Shown here piece after piece: positions 19,214 to 27,197 of a stretch of DNA of 64,000 nt. The DNA lies in assembly GCF_001513955.1 (NCBI RefSeq), contig NZ_KQ948146.1:34451-98450 (forward strand), given 5' to 3'. Under the pieces are notes generated by a model that was not told where the DNA came from, made no database searches, and saw only the letters and a program-made list of their open reading frames with translations. Each line of letters begins with the position of its first letter. The first letter of the stretch is position 1. The translations under genes and the position numbers were made by a program. This DNA comes from Streptomyces pseudovenezuelae (GTDB taxonomy: Bacteria > Actinomycetota > Actinomycetes > Streptomycetales > Streptomycetaceae).

Positions 19214-19482
19214 GCGGGTCCGCGCCCGAACGGTCCGAGGAGAACATCGAGTACCGCGTCGCCCACCTGCGCGACCGGCTCGCCGCGGAGGAACTCGGCG
19301 AGCTGGGAGTCCGCGCCGAGGTGCGGGCGGGGGCGGTCGTGGTCACCGGCACCGTGCCGTCCGCGCAGTGCCGCGAGACCGTCCTGCGGACCGTCCGCGA
19401 GGAGCTGGCCGGACTGTCCGTGCACACCGACGTGGTGGTCGCGGAGACCGCCACGCCCGACCATGCGGAGGAGCTGCCGTGA
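19210..19482 (+). CDS. Small BON-like domain protein
   Basis: 90 residues, without a signal peptide or membrane segment. The core ELGVRAEVRAGAVVVTGTV followed by VLRTVREELAGLSVHTDVVV has the beta-alpha-beta pattern of a BON domain, usually a phospholipid- or ligand-binding module in periplasmic proteins; here it should be cytoplasmic. It is joined to both neighbours by 4-bp overlaps (ATGA at 19210, GTGA at 19479). Confidence 0.7.
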   Translation: MSGSAPERSEENIEYRVAHLRDRLAAEELGELGVRAEVRAGAVVVTGTVPSAQCRETVLRTVREELAGLSVHTDVVVAETATPDHAEELP

Positions 19483-20204
19483 TCCGCGTCGCCGCCGTGG
19501 GGGACATCCACATGGGCCTGGAGAGCCAGGGCGTGCTGCGTCCCGCCTTCGAGACCCTGTCCGACTGCGCCGACCTGCTCCTGCTGGCCGGGGACCTCAC
19601 CCGGCACGGCACACCGGAGGAGGCCCGGGTGGTGGCCCAGGAAGTACGCGACCTTCCGGTGCCGGTCGTGGCGGTGCTCGGCAACCACGATCACCACGAC
19701 GAGCAGCCCGAGAAGGTCGCGGCCCTCCTGGAGGACGCCGGCGTGCGGGTTCTGGAGGGCGAGGGAACGATCGTCGAGTGCGACGGCACGCGGGTGGGCG
19801 TGGCCGGCACCAAGGGGTTCGGCGGCGGGTTCGTGGGCCGCAGCGCCGGGGAGTTCGGCGAGCCGCTGATGAAGGAGTTCGTACGGTACTCACGGCGCTG
19901 CGCGGACGGACTGCGCACCGCGCTGGAGGAACTGGAGCGGCAGGGCTGCGGCACGCGGGTCGCGCTCACCCACTTCTCCCCCGTCGCCGACACGCTGGCC
20001 GGCGAGCCACCGGAGATCTACCCGTTCCTCGGCAGCTATCTGCTGGCCGAGGCGATCGACACCGCGGGTGCCGACCTGAGCGTGCACGGACACGCCCACG
20101 CGGGCACGGAGCACGGGATGACGGCCGGCGGCGTGCGGGTGCGCAACGTGGCCCAGCCCGTGATCCGGCGCGCCTTCAACGTGTACCACCTGCACACGGA
20201 CTGA
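19479..20204 (+). CDS. Calcineurin-like metallophosphoesterase
   Basis: 241 residues from a GTG that overlaps the stop of the BON gene. All metal-ligand motifs are visible: GDIHMG (DxH), LLLAGDLTRHG (GDxxx), VLGNHDHHD (GNHD), LTHFSP (H) and HGHAHAG (GHxH). It is an intracellular phosphodiesterase or phosphatase of unknown substrate. Coupling to a nucleotidyltransferase suggests addition and removal of a nucleotidyl group on a common target, but this is inference. Confidence 0.88.
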   Translation: MIRVAAVGDIHMGLESQGVLRPAFETLSDCADLLLLAGDLTRHGTPEEARVVAQEVRDLPVPVVAVLGNHDHHDEQPEKVAALLEDAGVRVLEGEGTIVECDGTRVGVAGTKGFGGGFVGRSAGEFGEPLMKEFVRYSRRCADGLRTALEELERQGCGTRVALTHFSPVADTLAGEPPEIYPFLGSYLLAEAIDTAGADLSVHGHAHAGTEHGMTAGGVRVRNVAQPVIRRAFNVYHLHTD

Positions 20205-20211
20205 CGGTGCC

Positions 20212-21402
20212 TCAGGCGCGGGCGGAGACCCGGTCGTGGTCCTCCCACGCGGCGTCCCGCAACTCCGGCCGCAACAGGATCTCCACCGCGGTACGGGCCA
20301 GCGCCTCCGCCGCCGCGAGCATCACCTGCCGGCCGCGCTCGGAGCCGGCCGCGACGGCGAACTCGGGCGTGTGGTCCGAGCCTTCCTCCTCCATGATCGC
20401 CACGAAGGGGTGGATGGCGGGCACCCGTCCGCTGACGTTGCCGACGTCGGAGGAACCCAGGTAGACGCCCGGCGCCGGCGGTGTCATCTCGATGCCCGTC
20501 CCCGCCAGGTGCCGGGCGAACCGGGCCGACAGCACCGTGCTGTCCCGGAAGTGCTCGTAGCGCGGCGTGGCCCGTTCCACGGTGACCGTCGTGCCGGTCG
20601 CCCGTGCCACCCCCTGGGCGCAGGTCAGCAGTTCCCCGGCCAGGTCCTCCAGGGCGGCCGTGGTCAGCGCGCGCAGACCGAAGAGGCCCTCCGCGTACTC
20701 GGGGACGATGCTGGTGGCCTTGCCGCCGTCCGTGACGATGCCCTGCACGTGCGAGCCCTCTGGCAGTCTGCGCCCGATCACGGCCAGCGTGTTGAACAGT
20801 TGGATGAGGGCGGCGAGCGCGTCGATGCCCTCGGTGGGGTTCCCGGTGGGGTGGGCGGCCCGCCCGCGGAAGCCGACGCGGTACTGGGCCTGCGCGGTCA
20901 GCGGCGCCCACTGCCAGCTGTGCACACCGGGGTGGAACATCAGCGCCGCGTCGACGTCGTCGAACACTCCGGCGTCGGTCTCGGCGACCTTGCCTCCGCC
21001 GCCCTCCTCGGCGGGCGTGCCGATGGCCCACACGGTGCCCGCGTCCCGGTCGAGCACCGCGCGGGCGGCCAGCGCCGCGCCCAGTCCGGCCGCGGCGATC
21101 AGATTGTGGCCGCAGGCGTGGCCGAGGCCGGGCAGGGCGTCGTACTCCAGCATCAGGGCCACCGCGGGGCGGGCCCTCGTCCCGGAGCGTGCGGTGAACG
21201 CGGTGGGCAGTCCGGCGACGTCCCGCTGCACCTTGAACCCCGCCCATTCGAGTTCCCCGCACAGCAGCGCGGCCGCCCGGTGTTCCTCGAAGGCGTACTC
21301 CGGGTCGGAGTGCAGCATCCGCGCCATGTCCCACAGCCGATCCGCCCGTGCGGCCACCTCTCCGCGCACTCGCGCGAGCACCTCGTCCACGGCATCGGTC
21401 AC
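20212..21402 (-). CDS. M20-family amidohydrolase (AbgB / aminoacyl-hydrolase type)
   Basis: 396 residues starting with GTG behind CTGGAGG. The metal-site motifs of the M20D branch are present: LEYDALPGLGHACGHNLIAAAG (quoted in part as LEYDALPGLG and HACGHN), WAIGTPAEEGGGGK with the catalytic Glu pair, MFHPG, and the C-terminal SDVGNVS and DHTPEF. Relatives hydrolyse p-aminobenzoyl-glutamate, indole-acetyl amino acids or other N-acyl amino acids. It converges on the metallophosphoesterase gene with only 7 bp between. Confidence 0.88.
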   Translation of the reverse strand: MTDAVDEVLARVRGEVAARADRLWDMARMLHSDPEYAFEEHRAAALLCGELEWAGFKVQRDVAGLPTAFTARSGTRARPAVALMLEYDALPGLGHACGHNLIAAAGLGAALAARAVLDRDAGTVWAIGTPAEEGGGGKVAETDAGVFDDVDAALMFHPGVHSWQWAPLTAQAQYRVGFRGRAAHPTGNPTEGIDALAALIQLFNTLAVIGRRLPEGSHVQGIVTDGGKATSIVPEYAEGLFGLRALTTAALEDLAGELLTCAQGVARATGTTVTVERATPRYEHFRDSTVLSARFARHLAGTGIEMTPPAPGVYLGSSDVGNVSGRVPAIHPFVAIMEEEGSDHTPEFAVAAGSERGRQVMLAAAEALARTAVEILLRPELRDAAWEDHDRVSARA

Positions 21403-21712
21403 AAAGGCCTCCAGGAGCGTCGTACGGCTGTGTCCTGATGCGGGTTCCTTCCAACTGCCCCCCTTACACCCACCGTTACCGGCTCAGGGACGCGGTTGCT
21501 CAGTGACGGCCGGCGGGAGTGGTCAGCCCGGCGCGGTGCACAGGTGCGTGGGTGCGGCCTCGCTGCCGCGCTCCGGTGGTGACGCCATGGACATCACCGT
21601 CGTCGAGGGCCGGCAGGGCGAACGCCCCCTCGGACCGGCTGACCAGGCCACTCGCGCGGAGCCTCGGACACCTCGTGGAGACGGACTGGGCCGCCACATC
21701 GGGAGGCGCACC

Positions 21713-21832
21713 ATGAAGGACGCCGTCGCCCACACCCTGGGCGCCCTGCCACCGACCGCCGCGGACAACGCACTGCACGGGGACACGCTCGCGCAGGCCC
21801 CTCGGGCGACCGGGGACGCACGGCTCCTGTAG
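21713..21832 (+). CDS. Possible small ORF of 39 residues
   Basis: The ATG follows a very good SD (GGAGGCGCACC) and reads MKDAVAHTLGALPPTAADN onward to TAG at 21832. No family is recognised. It is the only candidate in the 578-bp interval 21403-21980, which otherwise shows no gene. It could be the tail of a decayed gene rather than a functional peptide. Confidence 0.3.
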   Translation: MKDAVAHTLGALPPTAADNALHGDTLAQAPRATGDARLL

Positions 21833-21980
21833 CCGACGTCGGCGTGGCACCCGCGAAAGCCGCGCCGGCTGCGATGCGCCGACGCGTTGATCAAACCATT
21901 GTCCCCACAGGTGCTGACAAGCCTGTGACCAGGCATAGAGGGTGCGGCACCGGGCACCCGGGGCGACGGAGGTGACAGAC

Positions 21981-22544
21981 ATGGGACACGGAGGAAACGT
22001 CATCGACGAGCTGGTGACCGATCACCACGAGGTCGAGGAACTGTTCGGGAAGATCGAGGCGCTGGCACCCGGTGAGAAGAACCGGAAGGTGTACGCCGAC
22101 CAGGCCACCATGGAGCTGGTCCGGCACTCGGTCGCGGAGGAGGAGTACCTCTACCCGGCGGTGCGGGAACACCTGGTCAACGGGAACACCATGGCCGACC
22201 GGGAGATCGAGGACCACTCCAAGGCCGAACAGCTGATGAAGGACCTGGAGCGCTGCGAGGCGGACGACCCCGAGTTCGACCGGCTCGTCACAGAGCTGAT
22301 GAGCGAGGTCCGCTCGCACATCGCCGAGGAGGAGGAGACCCTCTTCCCGCAGCTGCGTGTCGCGTGCTCGGAGAAGGAGCTGAACGAGCTGGGCGACAAG
22401 GTGCGCCGCGCCAAGAAGATGGCGCCGACCCGTCCGCACCCGTCGGCCCCGGACACTCCTCCGGCCAACAAGCTGCTCGCTCCGGGAGCGGGCCTGGTCG
22501 ACCGGCTCCGGGACGCCCTCTCGGGCCGGGGCAAGGAGGACTGA
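21981..22544 (+). CDS. Hemerythrin / HHE-domain protein
   Basis: 187 residues. Helical bundle with His/Glu ligands spaced as in HHE proteins: LVTDHHEVEELF, LVRHSVAEEEYLYP, IEDHSKAEQLM and RSHIAEEEETLFP. These bind a di-iron centre that senses or binds oxygen or NO. The C-terminal 45 residues are Pro/Ala-rich and disordered, ending in RDALSGRGKED. The ATG at 21981 follows GGAGGTGACAGAC. It stands alone, convergent with the next gene. Confidence 0.93.
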   Translation: MGHGGNVIDELVTDHHEVEELFGKIEALAPGEKNRKVYADQATMELVRHSVAEEEYLYPAVREHLVNGNTMADREIEDHSKAEQLMKDLERCEADDPEFDRLVTELMSEVRSHIAEEEETLFPQLRVACSEKELNELGDKVRRAKKMAPTRPHPSAPDTPPANKLLAPGAGLVDRLRDALSGRGKED

Positions 22545-22556
22545 GGCTCCGCCGCT

Positions 22557-22584
22557 CCGCCGCCCGTCCTCCGCCGCCCGTCCT
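22557..22584. repeat. Two tandem copies of CCGCCGCCCGTCCT
   Basis: A 14-bp unit repeated back to back in the short space between the convergent hemerythrin and unknown genes. It may be a simple duplication. Confidence 0.6.
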
Positions 22585-23180
22585 CAGGCGGCCAGCGCCT
22601 CGTCCGGCCCGAGCCGGTCCAGCAGCGCGCCCCGGTGCAGCCCGGCCACCGATGCGACCAGGTCGGGGTGGCGGAGCAGGGCGGCGGCACTCCGGTCCGT
22701 CGCGTCCGGGGCGAGCAGACGGCGGAACACGGCCGGTGAGCCCGTCCCGTGCTCGCCCCGCGCGAGGTCGGCGACCGCCCGTCCGGCCAGTTCGGGGTCG
22801 GTGAGCAGACAGGCCGCCCAGCTGGCCACGACCTCGTCCACCCAGCTGCGCCAGGCACGGTCCTCGGCGTCCCGGTCGCCGGCGTCCGCGCCGGTGACCC
22901 AGTCGAGACGGTCGGAGCCGCCCGGGCCCGCCATGCCGACGAGCGCGACATCCATCGCCGTCGGATAGCGCAGCCAGGCGGCGACCGTCACGGCCTGCCG
23001 CGCCTGCACCTCGCACAGCGCGGCGGCCAAAGCACCGCCGGCCGGCGGATAGGCACGGGTCAGCCACTGGGTGGTCGCCGCGATGACCGGGGAGAGATCT
23101 GCTTGCACTGCCGGGCCGCCCGAGGTGCTGGGGACAGGGGACTGCGCGAACGGTAGCCCGCTGCCGCGGCGGGGCGACAT
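22584..23180 (-). CDS. Conserved-looking protein of unknown function, 198 residues
   Basis: Ala/Leu-rich soluble protein with an SD (GGGAGG) before the ATG. Visible segments include AATTQWLTRAYPPAGGALAAALCEVQ (read in part), WRSWVDEVVASWAACLL and LLRHPDLVASVAGLHRGALL. No signal peptide, membrane helix or catalytic motif is apparent. I do not recognise the family. Codon use is typical of the neighbourhood, so it is probably real. Confidence 0.65.
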   Translation of the reverse strand: MSPRRGSGLPFAQSPVPSTSGGPAVQADLSPVIAATTQWLTRAYPPAGGALAAALCEVQARQAVTVAAWLRYPTAMDVALVGMAGPGGSDRLDWVTGADAGDRDAEDRAWRSWVDEVVASWAACLLTDPELAGRAVADLARGEHGTGSPAVFRRLLAPDATDRSAAALLRHPDLVASVAGLHRGALLDRLGPDEALAA

Positions 23181-23230
23181 GGCTCAGGCCTCCCCCGGCA
23201 CGTGGCCTCGGCCACACCAGCCCTCGGCGG

Positions 23231-24025
23231 CTACGCCTCCAGCCAGAACCGGGTGCGCCCGAGCCACAGGTCCAGCAGTTCCGCGTCCCCCCGCGTCTCG
23301 ACACCGGGCGCCGGGCGGTCGTAGAGGAACAGGAGCAGGTCCCTCACCGGCCCGCGTACGCTCACGGCGGCCGCGCCGGTCCCGCGCCGCCACACCGGTC
23401 GGTCTCCGCCGAGGTCGAGCAGCCACGCCCCCGCCGCCCCCGTGTCGAAGCCCAGGCTCCGCCCGTGCCCGAGCAGCTCCGGCACGCCCGGCAGCGGCTC
23501 GTAGGCCTCGGGAACGGTGGCGAACTCCAGCCACTCCTCCACGGCGTCCACCGCGAAAGAATCCTCGACCACGAACTCCGCACCGGTCACGAGGGCCGCG
23601 TCGGCCCGGTGCAGGAGGGTCTCGTACGTCATGCGCCGGGCCCAGAACATCGCGGACTGCTGCACCAGTTCCTCGTCGGCGGGGGTCCACACCGGCACGT
23701 CGGGGCCGGCCGCGCGCAGGGTGCCGGCCAGCCTCGACGCGCCCTCGACGAGCCAGCCGCCGAGCGCGGAGTCGTGGAGGTGGGCGTAGGCGGCGGGGTC
23801 GTTGACCATGTCGTCGTCGGTCGGCTCGGTGGCCCGGGTCCGGACGATGTCCTCGGCCCACCGGTGGTCACCGCCCACGTGCCGCAGCAAGCGGCCCAGG
23901 TCCCAGCCGGGGCAGGTGGGCACCGGGACGCTCGTATCGGCGCCCTTGACGTGCCGGGCGAGCAGGTCGGTCTGGGCGACGATCGCGTCGCAGTACTCGT
24001 CGAAGGTCAACAACGCTTCCCCCAT
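23231..24025 (-). CDS. Mycothiol-dependent maleylpyruvate isomerase-family protein
   Basis: 264 residues. The N-terminal DinB-like bundle has DEYCDAIVAQTDLLARHVKG, TCPGWDLGRLLRHVGGDHRW and the second His in RRMTYETLLHRADA, the metal-binding triad of the MDMPI/DinB fold. The C-terminal SCP2-like domain has VSVRGPVRDLLLFLYDRP. The start MGEALLTF at 24025 is preferred for family fit; a GTG at 24052 is possible. Family members use mycothiol for isomerisation or thiol transfer; the substrate is unknown. A second, broken gene of this family is at 58030-58470. Confidence 0.85.
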   Translation of the reverse strand: MGEALLTFDEYCDAIVAQTDLLARHVKGADTSVPVPTCPGWDLGRLLRHVGGDHRWAEDIVRTRATEPTDDDMVNDPAAYAHLHDSALGGWLVEGASRLAGTLRAAGPDVPVWTPADEELVQQSAMFWARRMTYETLLHRADAALVTGAEFVVEDSFAVDAVEEWLEFATVPEAYEPLPGVPELLGHGRSLGFDTGAAGAWLLDLGGDRPVWRRGTGAAAVSVRGPVRDLLLFLYDRPAPGVETRGDAELLDLWLGRTRFWLEA

Positions 24026-24101
24026 CGCCGCGCGATTCGTTATCCCTGCCACCTAACCTGACTCCTTCATGCACCACCACCGAACAGAGGGAGACAGGGC
24101 C

Positions 24102-24737
24102 ATGCCGGTCAGGGCGGGGAACTCGTGGCTTCGGATGGCCCATGCGGCGTTGCTGGCGGGTGTGCTGACGGGCTGTTCGGAGGCCGCCGAGGGGGATGAC
24201 TCCACAGGGTCCGGGCGTCCGTCGGCGGGGGCGGAGACTTCCGCCGCCCGGGACGAGAAGGCCGAGCGCAGCGGCGGTTCGATCGGCGCCGCCGGCTCGG
24301 CGTGCGAGCTGCCGGTTACCTTCGACATGGCGAAGAGCTGGAAGGCCGAGGCGGTGCAGGCGCCTCTGGAGCAGGGGCCTGTCACCTTGGCGTGCGAGAT
24401 CGACGCGAAGCCCGCGGGCAACATCGGCTTTCTGCGCGTGTGGGCCGGCGAACCCGGTGACGCCGACGCCCGGACCGTACTGAAGGCCTTCGTCGCGGCG
24501 GAGGACGGGGTGAGCGGGGAGAAATTCAGCGCTTTCACGGCCGGGGGCCTGTCGGGGGTGAAGGTCGAGTACCTGTACGCCAGTGAGCTGCTGGAGGAGA
24601 CCAAGAAGGAGAGCGCCTTCGCCGTCACCACCGCGGACGGGCCGGTGGTGGTGCACCTCGGTGGGCTCGACACCGAGGAGCACGAGGAGATGCTTCCCGC
24701 GTACGAACTCGCGCGCCGCACCCTGCGCACCTCCTGA
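24102..24737 (+). CDS. Putative lipoprotein
   Basis: 211 residues. Type II signal peptide with a lipobox ending LLAGVLTGC, followed by a Ser/Glu/Gly-rich linker and a compact domain containing CELPVTFDMAKSWKAEAV, TLACEIDAKPAGNIGFLRVW and AVTTADGPVVVHLGGLDT. It should be anchored on the outer face of the membrane. The fold pattern recalls the small Streptomyces lipoproteins of unknown function. The ATG follows GAGGGAG. Confidence 0.8.
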   Translation: MPVRAGNSWLRMAHAALLAGVLTGCSEAAEGDDSTGSGRPSAGAETSAARDEKAERSGGSIGAAGSACELPVTFDMAKSWKAEAVQAPLEQGPVTLACEIDAKPAGNIGFLRVWAGEPGDADARTVLKAFVAAEDGVSGEKFSAFTAGGLSGVKVEYLYASELLEETKKESAFAVTTADGPVVVHLGGLDTEEHEEMLPAYELARRTLRTS

Positions 24738-24752
24738 GCCACGGCCCCGGCG

Positions 24753-25391
24753 TCAGGCCTGCGTTCCCGTGTAGAACGCGATCGTCGCGGCCGCGGTCCT
24801 CGTCGCCGTCTCCCGGTCCACGCCGGAGGCGGCGTACGCCTCGCCCCATCCCTCGCCCGAGCCGGTGATGAACGCGCTGCCCTCGGGCGTGGTGTGCCAG
24901 GTCGCGGCCTCCTCCTTGCTCAGGCCGCCGCCCGCGAGGTGCAGGGCGAGTCCGTACAGCCCCAGGTCCCAGCCGACCCCTACGGCGCCGGGCCCGAACT
25001 GGTCCCAGAAGTCGTCCGGTACGACGGCCACGTGCTCGAGTTCGAGGGCCGTGCGCTCCCCCTCCTCGGGGGTGAGGCGCACCTCGACCTCGCTGAAGCC
25101 CGGGTCGGGGCCGTACAGCCAGCTCACCCGCAGCCGCTCGGGTTCCACACACTCGAGGATCTCGCCGCCGGCGTTGCCCTCCAGCTGGTAGCGGCCGCCG
25201 ACCTTGAGCTCGCCGCTGACCGGCATGAACCAGCGGGCGATCCGCTCGGGAGAGGTCACCGCGTCCCACACGTCGGCGATCTCGGCATCGTACGTACGGC
25301 GCAGCAGGACCGTCCGGGCCTCGCCGGTCTCGACCTGCCGGGTGCCGACCCGCCGGTGCATACGGTTGATCGCGTCGGCGATCTCACTCAT
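24753..25391 (-). CDS. SRPBCC / AHSA1-domain protein
   Basis: 212 residues with the START-like fold: RRTYDAEIADVWDAVTSPERIARWF, then GELKVGGRYQLEGNAGGEILE and ERTALELEHV. The AHSA1 pattern (ARWF...GGR...GEILE) is clear. It overlaps the ArsR gene by 8 bp, the very common ArsR-SRPBCC pair in which the partner probably binds a small hydrophobic ligand. Its SD lies within the end of the ArsR gene. Confidence 0.9.
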   Translation of the reverse strand: MSEIADAINRMHRRVGTRQVETGEARTVLLRRTYDAEIADVWDAVTSPERIARWFMPVSGELKVGGRYQLEGNAGGEILECVEPERLRVSWLYGPDPGFSEVEVRLTPEEGERTALELEHVAVVPDDFWDQFGPGAVGVGWDLGLYGLALHLAGGGLSKEEAATWHTTPEGSAFITGSGEGWGEAYAASGVDRETATRTAAATIAFYTGTQA

Positions 25392-25758
25392 GCTCGCTCA
25401 CCTCTCCTTGCAGCCTGCGCTCGCGCTTTCCTCGCGCGAGCTCCGTTCCGAGCGCGTCCAGCCGCTGGTCCCAGAAACTCCGGAAGCGCTCCAGCCAGGC
25501 ATCCACCTCCTGGAGCGGGGCGGCCTCGACGGCGTACAGCCGCCGGTTGCCGTCGGCACGCACCGAGGCGAAGCCGCTCTCCCGCAGCACCCTCAGATGC
25601 TGCGAGACGGCCGGCTGGGAGATCCCGAACTCGTCCCGGATCACGGCACTGACCTCGCCCGACGCCTGCTCCCCCGAGGCGAGCAGTTCCAGTATCCGGC
25701 GTCGGACCGGATCTCCGAGTACGTCGAACGCGTGCACCTCACCCACTATGCCATCCAT
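25384..25758 (-). CDS. ArsR-family transcriptional repressor
   Basis: About 124 residues, winged helix: HAFDVLGDPVRRRILELLASG, then ISQPAVSQHLRVLRESGF and VRADGNRRLYAVE. No metal-binding CxC is seen, so it belongs to the non-metal group paired with SRPBCC proteins. A GTG at 25761 directly precedes the ATG at 25758 and neither has an SD; a TTATAT box lies just upstream, so a leaderless transcript is plausible. The inverted repeat at 25767-25780 is its likely autoregulatory site. Confidence 0.9.
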   Translation of the reverse strand: MDGIVGEVHAFDVLGDPVRRRILELLASGEQASGEVSAVIRDEFGISQPAVSQHLRVLRESGFASVRADGNRRLYAVEAAPLQEVDAWLERFRSFWDQRLDALGTELARGKRERRLQGEVSEHE

Positions 25759-25766
25759 CACTTATA

Positions 25767-25780
25767 TAAGCCAAGGCTTA
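25767..25780. promoter_or_regulatory. TAAGCC-AA-GGCTTA operator before the ArsR gene
   Basis: 6-bp arms with a 2-nt spacer, 8 bp from the ArsR start and overlapping the TATATAAG box. The position fits repression by blocking RNA polymerase. The interval 25781-25964 has only a 69-codon minus-strand frame of unclear origin. Confidence 0.6.
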
Positions 25781-25964
25781 AACAGCAGCTTCAGTGAGCG
25801 AAGGCGGCGGCCAGGCTCAGGGCGTGCGTGCGCCACCAGCGCGGCGACGGTGGCCTCCAGGACCTCCGGCAGGTACCGGACCTGCTCGGCGGTCATCCGC
25901 TCGTGCGCGAGCAGGGCGACGACGGGGGCGGAACGCGCCTCACCGTCTGGGACCTGGCCACCGA

Positions 25965-27197
25965 TCACCACCCGCTGACACGGCTCCAGAAGGCCTGGAC
26001 GACCGGCGCGCCGGTCGTCGGCCGCGCGCCGTCGACGACGTGGTAACCGTGATGCTGGGCCGCAGTGGCACAGGCGTGGTTGGGCAGGATGCGCAGGCGT
26101 GTGCCGAGGGGCAGCTCAGGCGGGCGGGTGCCGTCGCGGGCGGTGAGGGTGCCGTGTTCCTGGCTGGCGGCCGTCATGACCAGTCCCGGGACCGGGTTGC
26201 CGGCGAGGTCGGTGACCAGGCCGTATCCCTGATCCTGCGCCTGGACCGCGGTCCCTCGGTCGCGGGACATGGCCATCCAGCCGCCGTCCGTGAGGATCCA
26301 GCCGTACTCGGGGCGATGACCGATGACGGTGACGACGACCGAGAGGGCGAGGTCGTCGACGCGGCAGACTCCGAGGCCGGCCATCACCAGGTCGAAGAAC
26401 ACGTAGTTGCCCGCGCGCAGTTCGGTGACCCCGGTGAGGTCCTCGGCGGCGTGGGCGGTGGGAGTGGAACCGACGCTGACGGTGGCCACGGGCAGGCCCG
26501 CCGCGCGCAGCCGCTCGGCCGCGGCGACGGCGCTGTCACGTTCGTTCTCCGCGGCCAGACGCTGTTCGTCGGCGGTGCGGGCGAAGTAGGACTCGCCCGC
26601 GTGGGTCAACACCCCGTCCAGGCAGCCCGCTTCGTGCAGGACGCGGCCGATCTCCGGGAGACCCCGGGCGTCGGGCCTGAGACCGCCGCGGTGGCCGTCG
26701 CAGTCGATCTCGATCTGGCTGGGGACGCGAAGCCCGGCCCGGCGGGAGGCGTCGGCGACGAACTCCGCCTGCTCCACGCTGTCCAGCAGAACGCGCAGCG
26801 TGACACCGCGACGCAACAGGGCGACGACGCGCGGGAGTTTGTGGGGGTCGATGCCCACGGCGTAGGTGATGTCGGTGTAACCGCCGTCGGCGAACGCCTC
26901 CGCCTCGGCCAGGGTGGACACCGTGACCGGGCAGGGCCTCCCGCCCGCGTGCAGGAGAGCGGCGACGTCGAGACTCTTGGCGGTCTTCACATGGGGCCGC
27001 AGGGTGACACCGAGCCGCTCGACTCTGGCCGCCAGCCGCTCGACGTTGCGTCTGACCTTGTGGACATCGACGACGGCGAACGGGGTGTCGGGATCGGCGA
27101 GGGTCCGCGCGGCGGCGCCCGCGGGGACCCGGACAGGGCTCACAGGAATCACGGGGTTCACGGGAGGCACAGGGTTCACAGGGTTCACAGGGTTCAC
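25965..27197 (-). CDS. D-threonine aldolase / D-serine dehydratase-like PLP enzyme (fold type III)
   Basis: 410 residues from the GTG at 27197, which overlaps the upstream stop as GTGA. The alanine-racemase-type barrel begins DTPFAVVDVHKVRRNVERLA; the PLP lysine lies in LRPHVKTAKSL. EIDCDGHRGG, SVGSTPTAH and ELRAGNYVFFD follow, and the metal-binding C-terminal motif is LPNHACAT. Substrates in the family are D-threonine, D-threo-3-hydroxyaspartate, D-serine or beta-hydroxyaspartate. The first 21 residues are seven V-x-P triplets encoded by seven GTG-led nonamers, outside the conserved fold. It is coupled to the ornithine-cyclodeaminase-family gene. Confidence 0.85.
   Translation of the reverse strand: MNPVNPVNPVPPVNPVIPVSPVRVPAGAAARTLADPDTPFAVVDVHKVRRNVERLAARVERLGVTLRPHVKTAKSLDVAALLHAGGRPCPVTVSTLAEAEAFADGGYTDITYAVGIDPHKLPRVVALLRRGVTLRVLLDSVEQAEFVADASRRAGLRVPSQIEIDCDGHRGGLRPDARGLPEIGRVLHEAGCLDGVLTHAGESYFARTADEQRLAAENERDSAVAAAERLRAAGLPVATVSVGSTPTAHAAEDLTGVTELRAGNYVFFDLVMAGLGVCRVDDLALSVVVTVIGHRPEYGWILTDGGWMAMSRDRGTAVQAQDQGYGLVTDLAGNPVPGLVMTAASQEHGTLTARDGTRPPELPLGTRLRILPNHACATAAQHHGYHVVDGARPTTGAPVVQAFWSRVSGW
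27135..27197 (-). repeat. Seven tandem GTG-led nonamers at the 5' end of the aldolase gene
   Basis: On the minus strand the units read GTGAACCCT three times, then GTGCCTCCC, GTGAACCCC, GTGATTCCT and GTGAGCCCT. Each is in frame and each offers a GTG start. None has a good SD. Confidence 0.85.

Noticed and set aside
25762..25971. 69-codon minus-strand frame between the ArsR and aldolase genes
   Set aside because: It covers the operator and promoter of the ArsR gene and shows no recognisable family; at most a remnant.
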